From: Cellvibrionaceae bacterium AOL6
GTDB taxonomy: Bacteria; Pseudomonadota; Gammaproteobacteria; Pseudomonadales; Cellvibrionaceae
Assembly (NCBI GenBank): GCA_003265435.1
Contig: NOXC01000005.1
Span: 124,001-188,000, forward strand
Reading direction: 5' to 3'
Length of the DNA stretch: 64,000 nucleotides
Under the pieces are notes generated by a model, which had not been told where the DNA came from, ran no database searches, and saw nothing but the letters and a program-made list of their open reading frames with translations. Each line of letters begins with the position of its first letter. The first letter of the stretch is position 1. Position numbers and translations under genes: made by a program. Below, piece after piece: positions 48,418 to 55,904 of the stretch.

Positions 48418-49494
48418 TTACAGACCGCGTTCCTTGGTTAACGGGCGCACACGCATCCCCTCGTGTATCTGACTGACACCCACCGCCACAATCGCCTCGT
48501 CCGCCGTCAAACCGGAACTGACCAGGACCATCTCCTCCTGAATGCCCACACTCACCACGGCCTGTTTGCTCACCAGGCCTTCGGCATCGACACGCCAAAC
48601 ATACTCGTTACCGCCTTCCTGAAACACCGCACTCAGCGGCACCAGTACCCCCTGCGCAAAATCGTTGCGCAGCAGATTGCTCAGATCGACCTCCACCGCT
48701 ACAGCCATGCCCGGCAACGCCGTGAACTCAGTGATCTCCGGCATGCTGTGCACCACACTGTAGGTACGGGTTAAACGATCGGGCTTGGATTCAAACTCTT
48801 TGAAACAGGCCGGATACGCGGTTTGCGGATAGGCGTTGAAGCGTACCTGCACGCAAATTGAGCTTGGATCTTTAATTTGTCTCAGCTTACCAAGCAGACT
48901 CTCGGGAATGTTAAAGCGCACGTCCAAACGGTCTTCGACGCGCAGGCTTAAAATGGTTTCGTGGGCGTTCACCACTTGGTGATTTTCCGTATTGAGCGTG
49001 GTGACGACGCCATCAAAGGGAGCTAACAATCGGGTGTAACGGAGGTTGTCTTCCGCAGAAGCCAGCGCCGCCTGGGCCGCTTTAAAGTTCGCCTCGGCTT
49101 CTTCAACCGTGGTATCACTGACGTGATTCTGCTCTCGCAACTTGAGAATCTTTTCATACTGCGACTTGCTCAGAGCGTACTTCGCCTGCCGATCCAACAC
49201 GGTATTGCGGTACTCCGAGTCATCCAACTCGGCCAGGAGATCCCCCTGCTTAAATGACATACCCGGTCGGGCGACCAGGGTTTTCAACTGCCCGCCAACA
49301 CGAAACGCCAGGTCTGACTGCTTGGAGGATTCAATCGTGCCAGGAAACACCCGAGTGGCATGTTCGCCGACGGGCAAGGGCAACACGATCTTCGCGGGAC
49401 GCACCGGCACAGGAGCGTCTTCGCTGGCCTGATCATTCGAGCAAGCCGCGAGAAGCACAATAGAGAAAATGGAGAGAACAGAGGCTCTGAGCAT
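48418..49494 (-). CDS. RND efflux periplasmic adaptor (lipoprotein)
   Basis: The membrane-fusion protein that links the RND permease to an outer-membrane channel. The 358-residue protein has a lipoprotein signal with lipobox LLAAC (Cys18). The lipoyl/coiled-coil hairpin follows (LAFRVGGQLKTLVARPGMSF, KLREQNHVSDTTVEEAEANF), then the beta-barrel and membrane-proximal domains (LLAPFDGVVTTLNTENHQVV, GVLVPLSAVFQEGGNEYVW). It is the first gene of the pump operon, divergent from a TetR regulator whose operator lies in the shared promoter region. Confidence 0.95.
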   Translation of the reverse strand: MLRASVLSIFSIVLLAACSNDQASEDAPVPVRPAKIVLPLPVGEHATRVFPGTIESSKQSDLAFRVGGQLKTLVARPGMSFKQGDLLAELDDSEYRNTVLDRQAKYALSKSQYEKILKLREQNHVSDTTVEEAEANFKAAQAALASAEDNLRYTRLLAPFDGVVTTLNTENHQVVNAHETILSLRVEDRLDVRFNIPESLLGKLRQIKDPSSICVQVRFNAYPQTAYPACFKEFESKPDRLTRTYSVVHSMPEITEFTALPGMAVAVEVDLSNLLRNDFAQGVLVPLSAVFQEGGNEYVWRVDAEGLVSKQAVVSVGIQEEMVLVSSGLTADEAIVAVGVSQIHEGMRVRPLTKERGL

Positions 49495-49548
49495 GACCGG
49501 GGTATTCCTTTATCGATGTCGATAAGCAGAAGAATGGGAGAATGAACG

Positions 49549-49576
49549 TATACATACAAACATACATGTATGTATA
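49549..49576. promoter_or_regulatory. TetR-family operator between regulator and efflux operon
   Basis: TATACATAC (49549-49557) and GTATGTATA (49568-49576) are perfect inverted arms, and a 14-base perfect palindrome ACATACATGTATGT lies at 49560-49573. The sequence is similar to the AcrR operator of E. coli (TACATACA-type half-sites). It lies about 55 bases before the adaptor start codon and 30 bases before the TetR start codon, so the regulator likely represses both. Confidence 0.8.
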
Positions 49577-49606
49577 ATGGATGACAAGCAATTTCTGGTG
49601 AGCCCA

Positions 49607-50218
49607 ATGGCACGACGCACAAAAGAAGATACCGAGAAAACCTACCTCGCCCTACTGGACGCCGCGACACGCGTATTCAGTGAGCGCGGCGTGGCCAATA
49701 CCACATTGAATGACATCGCCTCCGCCGCCGGGCTCACACGTGGCGCGGTGTACTGGCACTTCGAAAACAAGGATGCCCTAATCAAGGCCCTCTGGGAGCA
49801 AAGCGGCGGCATCGTGACCGAAGCCTTCGTGCACACCCTATCCCAACTCCCTGAAAATCAAGCCCTTGAGTACTTCGCCCACGAACTCAAGTGCATCATG
49901 AAGCGCATGCACAGCGACGCCCACCTCAAGCAATCCATGCGCATCATCCACAGCTGCAAAGAGTTCACCGACAGCGCATCAGAACTCCAACTGTACTTCC
50001 GCAGCCGTAGAGAGAACATCTTCAACGCCCTGCTTCGGGCGATAGAGCAGATACATCAGAATGGGGAGCTCAATCAGGCTTATTCCCCCGAGTATATTAC
50101 CAACGCTTTGTGGATTCATATGATGGGGTTAATGGAAGCACAGATGTTTATGCCCGAGCGTGATTGGAGTGGGGAGATTGATGGGCATATGGATTTGATA
50201 CTTGGGGCTTTGGTGTAA
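49607..50218 (+). CDS. TetR/AcrR-family repressor
   Basis: A 203-residue AcrR-like regulator. The helix-turn-helix region reads TRVFSERGVANTTLNDIASA followed by AGLTRGAVYWHFENK, nearly the AcrR consensus; the C-terminal ligand-binding domain is of the MAATS/TetR_C type. ATG at 49607 (MARRTKEDTEKT) has GGTGA upstream and gives the family's standard N-terminus; the frame opens at 49577, directly against the operator. It should repress the divergent RND operon until an inducer binds. Confidence 0.94.
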   Translation: MARRTKEDTEKTYLALLDAATRVFSERGVANTTLNDIASAAGLTRGAVYWHFENKDALIKALWEQSGGIVTEAFVHTLSQLPENQALEYFAHELKCIMKRMHSDAHLKQSMRIIHSCKEFTDSASELQLYFRSRRENIFNALLRAIEQIHQNGELNQAYSPEYITNALWIHMMGLMEAQMFMPERDWSGEIDGHMDLILGALV

Positions 50219-50376
50219 AGGGGTACGCAGTAGCTTCTCGATTCGCTATCAACTGTTGTTCCCAGGAGCTGGCAACGATACTCGGCAGACTCACTCAAAC
50301 TGATAAATTGCAGGACCTTCATTACACTCATAAGGGTGAAATTCCGACCCGCCCCAAGCATTTGACCTAAAGCTAT

Positions 50377-50727
50377 CTATACCTGAGATTTCCTGAAGAA
50401 TAGAAAAGAATAGAAACACCAAAACAGTATCAATTGTGTACACACTACAATCACCTCAAGAGTAAACCCCTCAACGCTCATATCAGCTTCGAAAGCATTT
50501 TCGTACACGCCCCGCAATACATACAAGCCACACAACAGCACATAGAATGTTTTGGCGAGAACATTGAAATCGAAAATATATGACAACGAGAAAACCAGAC
50601 TGAAAAATAAGCTGATAATCGCTATCCCTGAAAGGCCATAGTCCGAAAAAGACATCCTTATGATCAACAAGCATATAAGCGGTAGAACTATATACAATAT
50701 AGCTACAAGTAACTTCCGTACTGCCAT
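50377..50727 (-). CDS. Small membrane protein in the RHS cluster
   Basis: A 116-residue protein with about four predicted helices (residues about 6-24, 31-50, 57-75, 90-112) and a short acidic loop (ENAFEADMS). No family is recognised. It is the last gene of the minus-strand RHS cluster, 52 bases after the duplicated immunity-like gene. Its AT-rich codon use is unlike the neighbouring TetR gene. A role as an orphan immunity protein is inference from position only. Confidence 0.55.
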   Translation of the reverse strand: MAVRKLLVAILYIVLPLICLLIIRMSFSDYGLSGIAIISLFFSLVFSLSYIFDFNVLAKTFYVLLCGLYVLRGVYENAFEADMSVEGFTLEVIVVCTQLILFWCFYSFLFFRKSQV

Positions 50728-50779
50728 TTACACCACCAATATACCGATCCTTACTTGGGCCTATATTCGAATAGCAGTA

Positions 50780-51055
50780 CTATCCTATATGTGGAAACGC
50801 AGCTTTCCCGCCAACACATACCGAAAATAGAATCACGAAGAAGCACATCACGCCCACACCGGAGAGATCCAACTCAAGGTTCGAAATCATTCCAATATCA
50901 AGCTGACGTGATAGCACAACAAAACCCCAAGAAAAGAAAAACTCAGCCCAAAATGCCCTAAAGAAAACCACCTTGATCTCTTTTTCTTCATCCGAAAAAT
51001 AAGCTGCTATCGAAAATGATAAGGATATAAATGCTACGAATATAAAGCCATGCAT
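50780..51055 (-). CDS. Candidate membrane immunity protein, copy A
   Basis: A 91-residue membrane protein with three predicted helices (about 3-19, 28-50, 66-83) and the conserved loop RQLDIGM-SNLELDL. Aligned by hand with copy B at 52980-53255 it matches at 72 of 91 positions without gaps, and the nucleotide sequences match over the same span. Copy B directly follows the RHS toxin-like gene; copy A has no RHS tail before it, so it looks like an orphan produced by duplication. No known family. Confidence 0.65.
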   Translation of the reverse strand: MHGFIFVAFISLSFSIAAYFSDEEKEIKVVFFRAFWAEFFFSWGFVVLSRQLDIGMISNLELDLSGVGVMCFFVILFSVCVGGKAAFPHIG

Positions 51056-51121
51056 AGTAAAAACTTCCCAAAACGCAATACCCTTAGCCTTTCAGACACA
51101 GCCTAGAGTCAAAAGTCGAAT

Positions 51122-51403
51122 TCAGTAAACCCCTTGAAGAATAGCTCCAGAGCAAAGAAGTACGCCTACCATAAAGAACAACAATCTCAACACATAATAT
51201 TTTTTCTTTGGGGGCAACCTCTCTCCGGTTATGTAGGCATGCATTGTTGATCCGAACAAGAAAGGCACCACCCACTGTAGGCCAATGACATATAGAAAAA
51301 GCAATACAGCCCACTCCTGCAAAGTATCGCTATTGAAAACAAAATAGCGCACGAACACAAAGAGCAGGAGAAACAGCAGAGCAATACCGAACTGCCGCAT
51401 CAT
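51122..51403 (-). CDS. Small membrane protein in the RHS cluster
   Basis: A 93-residue protein with three predicted helices (about 5-22, 30-50, 69-90) separated by a Lys-rich loop (GERLPPKKKYY). GGAG five bases before the start codon supports translation. It shares no clear similarity with copy A/B. Position in the array is the only hint of function. Confidence 0.55.
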   Translation of the reverse strand: MMRQFGIALLFLLLFVFVRYFVFNSDTLQEWAVLLFLYVIGLQWVVPFLFGSTMHAYITGERLPPKKKYYVLRLLFFMVGVLLCSGAILQGVY

Positions 51404-51526
51404 CCACTCTCCGAACCCATCGCGGGAGAACCCGAAAACATGCTAAAAATCATCCTTTTCTTTGGGAGAGTAGTGATAGCGGCTCTCTCTACTTACAGAT
51501 GAAGCTTACTTGCCAAATACGAACCG

Positions 51527-51805
51527 TCAAACGTCACCGCCCTCCTGATCTAGAACCTTCTCAATGCGATCAAGAAACCCTAAAAACATCATGAGAAGCG
51601 AGCGTATTATCACTGTAGATACTGAGCAAGTCACCAATATTATCAATGCCCACATCTCGACTTCTTGCTTACCAAAACAAACCTTTTCGTAAGAAGAAAA
51701 GTAAAAGTCGTATAAAAAAACACACAAGATCAATATCAAGAAAGACAACATTGAACAGAATAGAGAGTATTTAAGTATCACATAAACTTCACCAACCATC
51801 TTCAT
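51527..51805 (-). CDS. Small membrane protein in the RHS cluster
   Basis: A 92-residue protein with two long predicted helices (about 10-33 and 50-74), separated by an acidic/Lys loop with one Cys, and a charged C-terminus (RIEKVLDQEGGDV). Its ATG overlaps the stop codon of a 37-codon frame (ATGA), which suggests translational coupling. No family is recognised. Confidence 0.5.
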   Translation of the reverse strand: MKMVGEVYVILKYSLFCSMLSFLILILCVFLYDFYFSSYEKVCFGKQEVEMWALIILVTCSVSTVIIRSLLMMFLGFLDRIEKVLDQEGGDV

Positions 51806-51915
51806 GGCCAGCTAGCTCTTCTATTGCAGCATAAAGCGTAGATATATTTGACGCCATCCAGATACGCCATATTCCCCCTTGCCTTCACACCTTCCCACTT
51901 ACTCGACGTCAACAT
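51802..51915 (-). CDS. Short reading frame (37 residues), possible gene or remnant
   Basis: The frame reads MLTSSKWEGVKARGNMAYLD and ends GVKYIYALCCNRRASWP. It has AAGGGG seven bases before the ATG, an ideal ribosome-binding site, and its stop codon overlaps the next start codon (ATGA). It has no membrane segment. It may be a small antidote or leader, or the leftover 3' end of an older toxin gene. No family recognised. Confidence 0.35.
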   Translation of the reverse strand: MLTSSKWEGVKARGNMAYLDGVKYIYALCCNRRASWP

Positions 51916-52038
51916 GCTCAAGCCCCTTAGCTCACAAACACACACTCGCACCTTAGAAATCTATTACTACTGAAACAAGAGTTGACGCTTTCGACCAACG
52001 AGAGCTGCCCCCCCACTCAAACCTAATTGCAATTCAAT

Positions 52039-52499
52039 TTACTCCCATCGTATCCCGTGATCTGACAGTATTCTTAAAAACTGTCTGTAACCTCCAACCT
52101 TCGCAAAAACCACAACCTTTCGCCCACACCTGAAATTCAGCCTTATACCACTTGACATCATACTCATCACATAATCATCATAAGCACTAACGGATTCCGG
52201 AAACTTATTCGCCGATGCCACCTCCTTGAGGCTAAAGCAAACAGCTCCTTCTTTCTTAAAGATTATCAGTTCGCTCCCCTTAATCACAAAGGGAAAGTAT
52301 TTATTTTGTATACTAAAATCCCAGCATACATGAATGACAATGAAAGCTATCAATAATAAAGCCAGCCAAAGCACGCCCCCCGGGGAAACAAAACCTAGCT
52401 CAACACACAAAAAAAAGTCAATGTAAGAACTGCGGAAATTAGTACCCCTCGAAACTTCCCTTGCTTGGAATATTTAAATTCATACGTCTCGCCTGACAT
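52039..52499 (-). pseudogene. Membrane protein interrupted at a T8 tract
   Basis: From ATG at 52499 the frame reads MSGETYEFKYSKQGKFRG and a hydrophobic segment, then stops after 34 residues. With one more T in the T8 tract at 52409-52416 the frame joins the long downstream one, giving 153 residues: two helices (about 19-36 and 43-60), then a beta-rich soluble domain (FPFVIKGSELIIFKKEGAVC, SGIRLNFRCGRKVVVFAKVG) that resembles bacterial PH-like domains. Without the shift only a TTG at 52410 could start the second part. AGGA lies 11 bases before the ATG. It is part of the small membrane-protein array; function unknown. Confidence 0.6.
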
Positions 52500-52513
52500 A
52501 GATGACTAATCCT

Positions 52514-52648
52514 ATTTTCTTTCTTTTTTACCACCTGCTTCACCGCCGCAATTTTAAATTCTTCAGAATATCGGTAACCCGCCATGGCATTCCCCGCCTT
52601 AAGTACATAGCGTAGCTAAAGAGTCTCGAGGGGAACCGGGGTGATTCA
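52514..52648 (-). mobile_element. IS3-family remnant (left end and start of OrfA)
   Basis: On the minus strand the segment begins at 52648 with TGAATCACCCCGGTTCCCCT, the kind of terminal repeat found in IS3-group elements. About 60 bases later ATG at 52585 opens MAGYRYSEEFKIAAVKQVV, the characteristic N-terminus of IS3-family OrfA transposase. Similarity is lost after about 20 codons, and no OrfB or right end is visible. The element is therefore a truncated scar inside the immunity-like array, immediately before the frameshifted membrane gene. Confidence 0.75.
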
Positions 52649-52713
52649 AGCTCACACTAACATCAACTCCCTCAAACTGCCCACTCTCAATATAATCCGC
52701 CATTTATTCTCAA

Positions 52714-52911
52714 CTATTCTTTTACATGCCTTTTTCCTAGAATATTTTTATCTTTAAAAGCATACACCAGAAACACACAACCTAGAATGAAGCCACCAAT
52801 ATAACCAGACCACTCTAAAAATCCTTTAGGCACCTCCAAAAACGCCAAACAACATTCAGAAGCAACCATAAAGATACCTAGAACACCAGACAAAAATCTC
52901 TTCACAAACAT
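52714..52911 (-). CDS. Small membrane protein in the RHS cluster
   Basis: A protein of 65 residues with two predicted helices (about 6-22 and 33-52) and a charged C-terminus (FKDKNILGKRHVKE). The ATG at 52911 is chosen; a TTG three codons earlier is also possible. It lies between copy B and the IS3 remnant. No family recognised. Confidence 0.45.
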   Translation of the reverse strand: MFVKRFLSGVLGIFMVASECCLAFLEVPKGFLEWSGYIGGFILGCVFLVYAFKDKNILGKRHVKE

Positions 52912-52979
52912 GTCGAGCAAGAATTATACACTGTACCATTCATTAGGAATTACTCCCATCGCGAACGCCACTAACAACC

Positions 52980-53255
52980 CTACCCCACATGTGGAAACAC
53001 GGCTTTACCACCAACACATACCGAACACAGAATCACAAAGAAGAACATCACGCCCACACCAAAAAGATCCAACTCTAGATTGGAAACCATTCCAATATCA
53101 AGTTGACGTAAAAACACGATAAACGCCCAAGAAAAGATAAATTCAACAAAAAATGCCCTTAGAAAAACCCCTTTGATATCTTTTTCTTCATCTGAAAAAT
53201 AAGCTGCTATAAAAAGTGATAAAGATACAAATGCTACGAATATAAAACCATGCAT
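52980..53255 (-). CDS. Candidate membrane immunity protein, copy B, coupled to the RHS gene
   Basis: A 91-residue protein with three predicted helices, 79% identical by hand alignment to copy A. Its ATG at 53255 lies ten bases after the RHS stop codon, and that TGA is part of its ribosome-binding site (TGAGGT). Such tight coupling to the last RHS gene is typical of immunity genes that protect the producer from the RHS C-terminal toxin. Membrane location would fit a toxin that acts at the inner membrane. Longer in-frame extension to 53363 overlaps the RHS gene and is not favoured. Confidence 0.75.
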   Translation of the reverse strand: MHGFIFVAFVSLSLFIAAYFSDEEKDIKGVFLRAFFVEFIFSWAFIVFLRQLDIGMVSNLELDLFGVGVMFFFVILCSVCVGGKAVFPHVG

Positions 53256-53265
53256 AACGATAACC

Positions 53266-55887
53266 TCATTGATACTGTATTGCCGAATCCACCCCAACGG
53301 AGATGGAGTTCGCATTAATATCCCAGATTCTTCTACCAACGACACTTCCAGATGCCTGTCCAAGTTTGTTCATCGGGACACCGATGATTCTAGATACCAA
53401 TAATGACTTAATGTATTCTGAAGGCGTAGGGGTCTGATCCATAAAAAGATAGGTACCAACACCAATAGAAGTTGAGAATGGAGCCTCTACCATCAACACC
53501 GGAGTTACCATCACTGCGGTAGACGCTATCATTGCCTGCCTGTTAGATTCCGACTGAGCCCTCATAGCGACCTGATCTCCAGAAAGATATGCTTCCCAAC
53601 CCCTTGTCCAATTCGTTGGATTGAAAACGAGCCCTCCACCCGCTTGATCTCGTGCATTCTGTAGCTCTCGATGGTACCTCTCCGCAGAAGGTCCCGACAT
53701 AGACGAACACCCCCCACCACACGAAGTTTCTCCAGTAGATGAATCCCCACGTACAATCACGACCTCTTCTGGATCCTCGCTTGCGTCGCAAACCTTGGCA
53801 CCAGGTTTCAATCTACAAAGCCCTGATGGATCTGTATATAAGACGGGATTCCCAGAAACATATGAATATAGATTCATATTATCTAAATAACCCAGCTTAT
53901 CAGTTTGCAAAAATCTTCCAATTTTTGGCTCATACTTCCTTGCTTTGTAACTATATAAGCCTACCTCATCTCCCAACCATAACTGCCCGGTAAATCCAAA
54001 CCTCAATCCCATTCCCGCTTTCGGCATACCATATGTATCGTAGCTAAAACGCTCTTTCACTACTCCCTTAGAATCTGTTTCCGCAATAACACTACCCAAA
54101 TAATCCCTCAGAAGATGACGCCGATTGCCGCTATTCACATATGGACCAGTATAGCTTGCGACTAGCTCATCCGCGCCAGAACCAAACACAAAACGCCGCG
54201 CTACACTTTTTGAACCGCTCGTATGATAAAAAAGAACAGGCTTATCATCCGAATATATGAAATCAAACGAGCCTTCCTTCGATACTATTCGAGAAAGCCT
54301 TCCGAGCGGATCGTAGGAGAAACTCGCAGTTTCACTTCCGGCCATCTTTACGAGCTTATTCTCAGCGTCGTAGGTATGAACCCTTCCATCAATCGTCGAT
54401 AGGTTTCCATTACCATCATAGATCAACGACTTACCTCCGATTTCTGCATATTGATTCAACCCATTGGGAGAATAGCTACCCTCCTTGTTTTCATTCCCGA
54501 AGTAATGATAGAGATCATTACTTAAATCTATCTGCGTGATGCCTCCCGGAGGGTTATAGCTAAAGCTAGACTTGTAATCGTTAGAACTGCCGCTCAAATC
54601 GTGTTGTACTGAATGGATTCTTAAAGAAGATTTCGGAGTAATCTTCGTGATTGGACCTCCGGATCTCGATATACTCGCCAACATGCCATTATTGTTATAC
54701 GAAACACTTTGTAAGCTCGAAACCGACGCATACTCCCCTATGCCTGTAACACGATCGAGAAAATCGTATTTATAACTAAAATACTTGCCGTCGGGATGGG
54801 TGATTCGAGTTCTATTACCGTGATTATCTAAACGATAGCTGATTTTTCGAGATATACCCATCGTACTATTGGTCTCTCCGACATGTCGGCCGAGCCCGTC
54901 ATAAGAGTAGATTATTCCATTCCCTGAATGGCTCTTGAATCGAGCATGCACCTTCATACCTTGCGTGTCATATCGACTTAGCACAGTGCTAGCATCTCCC
55001 GCTGCCAAACAACTGCTGCTACTAGTCGAATAGGATTTACGACATTCCCGATTCAACGCATCATACGTATAAAATACTGATTTTCCGCTCCGCGTTCTCT
55101 TTTTTGTGACATTTCCATTTTTGTCGAAGTAAAACCTCTCATAATCACTAGCACTAATTTCCCCGGAAGTCGTTTTTGAGGGATAGTATATATAGCTGTT
55201 TCTTCCTAGAGCATCGTAACGAAATTCAGTTCGGTTACCATTGGCATCTTCTAGATAATCTAATTTCACACCCGCCTGATATTTGGTTAATTTGTAGACC
55301 TGCTCCAATGGCGTATCTACAGCACGATGCTCCTTAACCACGTTCCCATAAGCATCATATTCAAACTTTTTAATACGGTCGTAGCCAAAACTCTCATGCT
55401 GTCGCGCAATGCACACCTGACTTGAAACATACGTATACCTAAATCGCTCCGGACTCATCCTTTCAGCCATGCACTTAACACGCCCGGCCGAATCATAATT
55501 GAACTCAGTCCTTGAAAAAACAACGCCATCACCACCAATATCGAGTTCCACCGTTTTGCGGCCCCGATTGTCATAATGATATTGTTTACTCTTAACCACC
55601 TTAAATACCGTACTATTCCATTTTTTTGGCAATACACGATCATCCATCCATTGAGATAGATACCCTACCTCCTCCTTCTGAAGCTGGGACCCACCGGTCT
55701 TATAGGTCGTCCTTGTCGCCGGAAAGCCTAACGGTCCCGCTCCGTCTGGGTCCGGCGCAATAGTACCGACGAGGCGGCCACTTGAGTCAAACCTTTGCGC
55801 ATACTTAAACGTATCAGGATCCTGATTGCTCGCGAAGGCGATGCTGGCTTGCAGTAAGAAAATTGCGTATATAGCGATGTATTTCAT
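53266..55887 (-). CDS. Sec-exported RHS protein with complete core and variable C-terminal tail
   Basis: An 873-residue YD-repeat protein. A signal peptide (MKYIAIYAIFLLQASIAFAS) is followed by many YD repeats (YDSAGRVKCM, YDALGRNSYI, YDGLGRHVG, YDAENKLVKM). The RHS core has RHLLRDYLGSVIAETDSKGV, FGFTGQLWLGDEVGLYSYKA, RFLQTDKLGYLDNMNLYSY and DPSGL ending at residue 690. The last 183 residues are unique: a Cys/Gly patch (SCGGGCSS), then a hydrophobic stretch (MIASTAVMVTPVLMVEAPFS). In RHS proteins this tail is the toxin. ATG at 55887 has the perfect site AAGGAGG. It lies 17 bases after the preceding RHS gene and is coupled to the immunity-like gene. Confidence 0.9.
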   Translation of the reverse strand: MKYIAIYAIFLLQASIAFASNQDPDTFKYAQRFDSSGRLVGTIAPDPDGAGPLGFPATRTTYKTGGSQLQKEEVGYLSQWMDDRVLPKKWNSTVFKVVKSKQYHYDNRGRKTVELDIGGDGVVFSRTEFNYDSAGRVKCMAERMSPERFRYTYVSSQVCIARQHESFGYDRIKKFEYDAYGNVVKEHRAVDTPLEQVYKLTKYQAGVKLDYLEDANGNRTEFRYDALGRNSYIYYPSKTTSGEISASDYERFYFDKNGNVTKKRTRSGKSVFYTYDALNRECRKSYSTSSSSCLAAGDASTVLSRYDTQGMKVHARFKSHSGNGIIYSYDGLGRHVGETNSTMGISRKISYRLDNHGNRTRITHPDGKYFSYKYDFLDRVTGIGEYASVSSLQSVSYNNNGMLASISRSGGPITKITPKSSLRIHSVQHDLSGSSNDYKSSFSYNPPGGITQIDLSNDLYHYFGNENKEGSYSPNGLNQYAEIGGKSLIYDGNGNLSTIDGRVHTYDAENKLVKMAGSETASFSYDPLGRLSRIVSKEGSFDFIYSDDKPVLFYHTSGSKSVARRFVFGSGADELVASYTGPYVNSGNRRHLLRDYLGSVIAETDSKGVVKERFSYDTYGMPKAGMGLRFGFTGQLWLGDEVGLYSYKARKYEPKIGRFLQTDKLGYLDNMNLYSYVSGNPVLYTDPSGLCRLKPGAKVCDASEDPEEVVIVRGDSSTGETSCGGGCSSMSGPSAERYHRELQNARDQAGGGLVFNPTNWTRGWEAYLSGDQVAMRAQSESNRQAMIASTAVMVTPVLMVEAPFSTSIGVGTYLFMDQTPTPSEYIKSLLVSRIIGVPMNKLGQASGSVVGRRIWDINANSISVGVDSAIQYQ

Positions 55888-55904
55888 ATCGACTCCTCCT
55901 TGAA

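Noticed and set aside
50116-50361. 81-codon minus-strand frame at the end of the RHS cluster
   Set aside because: Half of it overlaps the tetR gene antisense; no support for translation.
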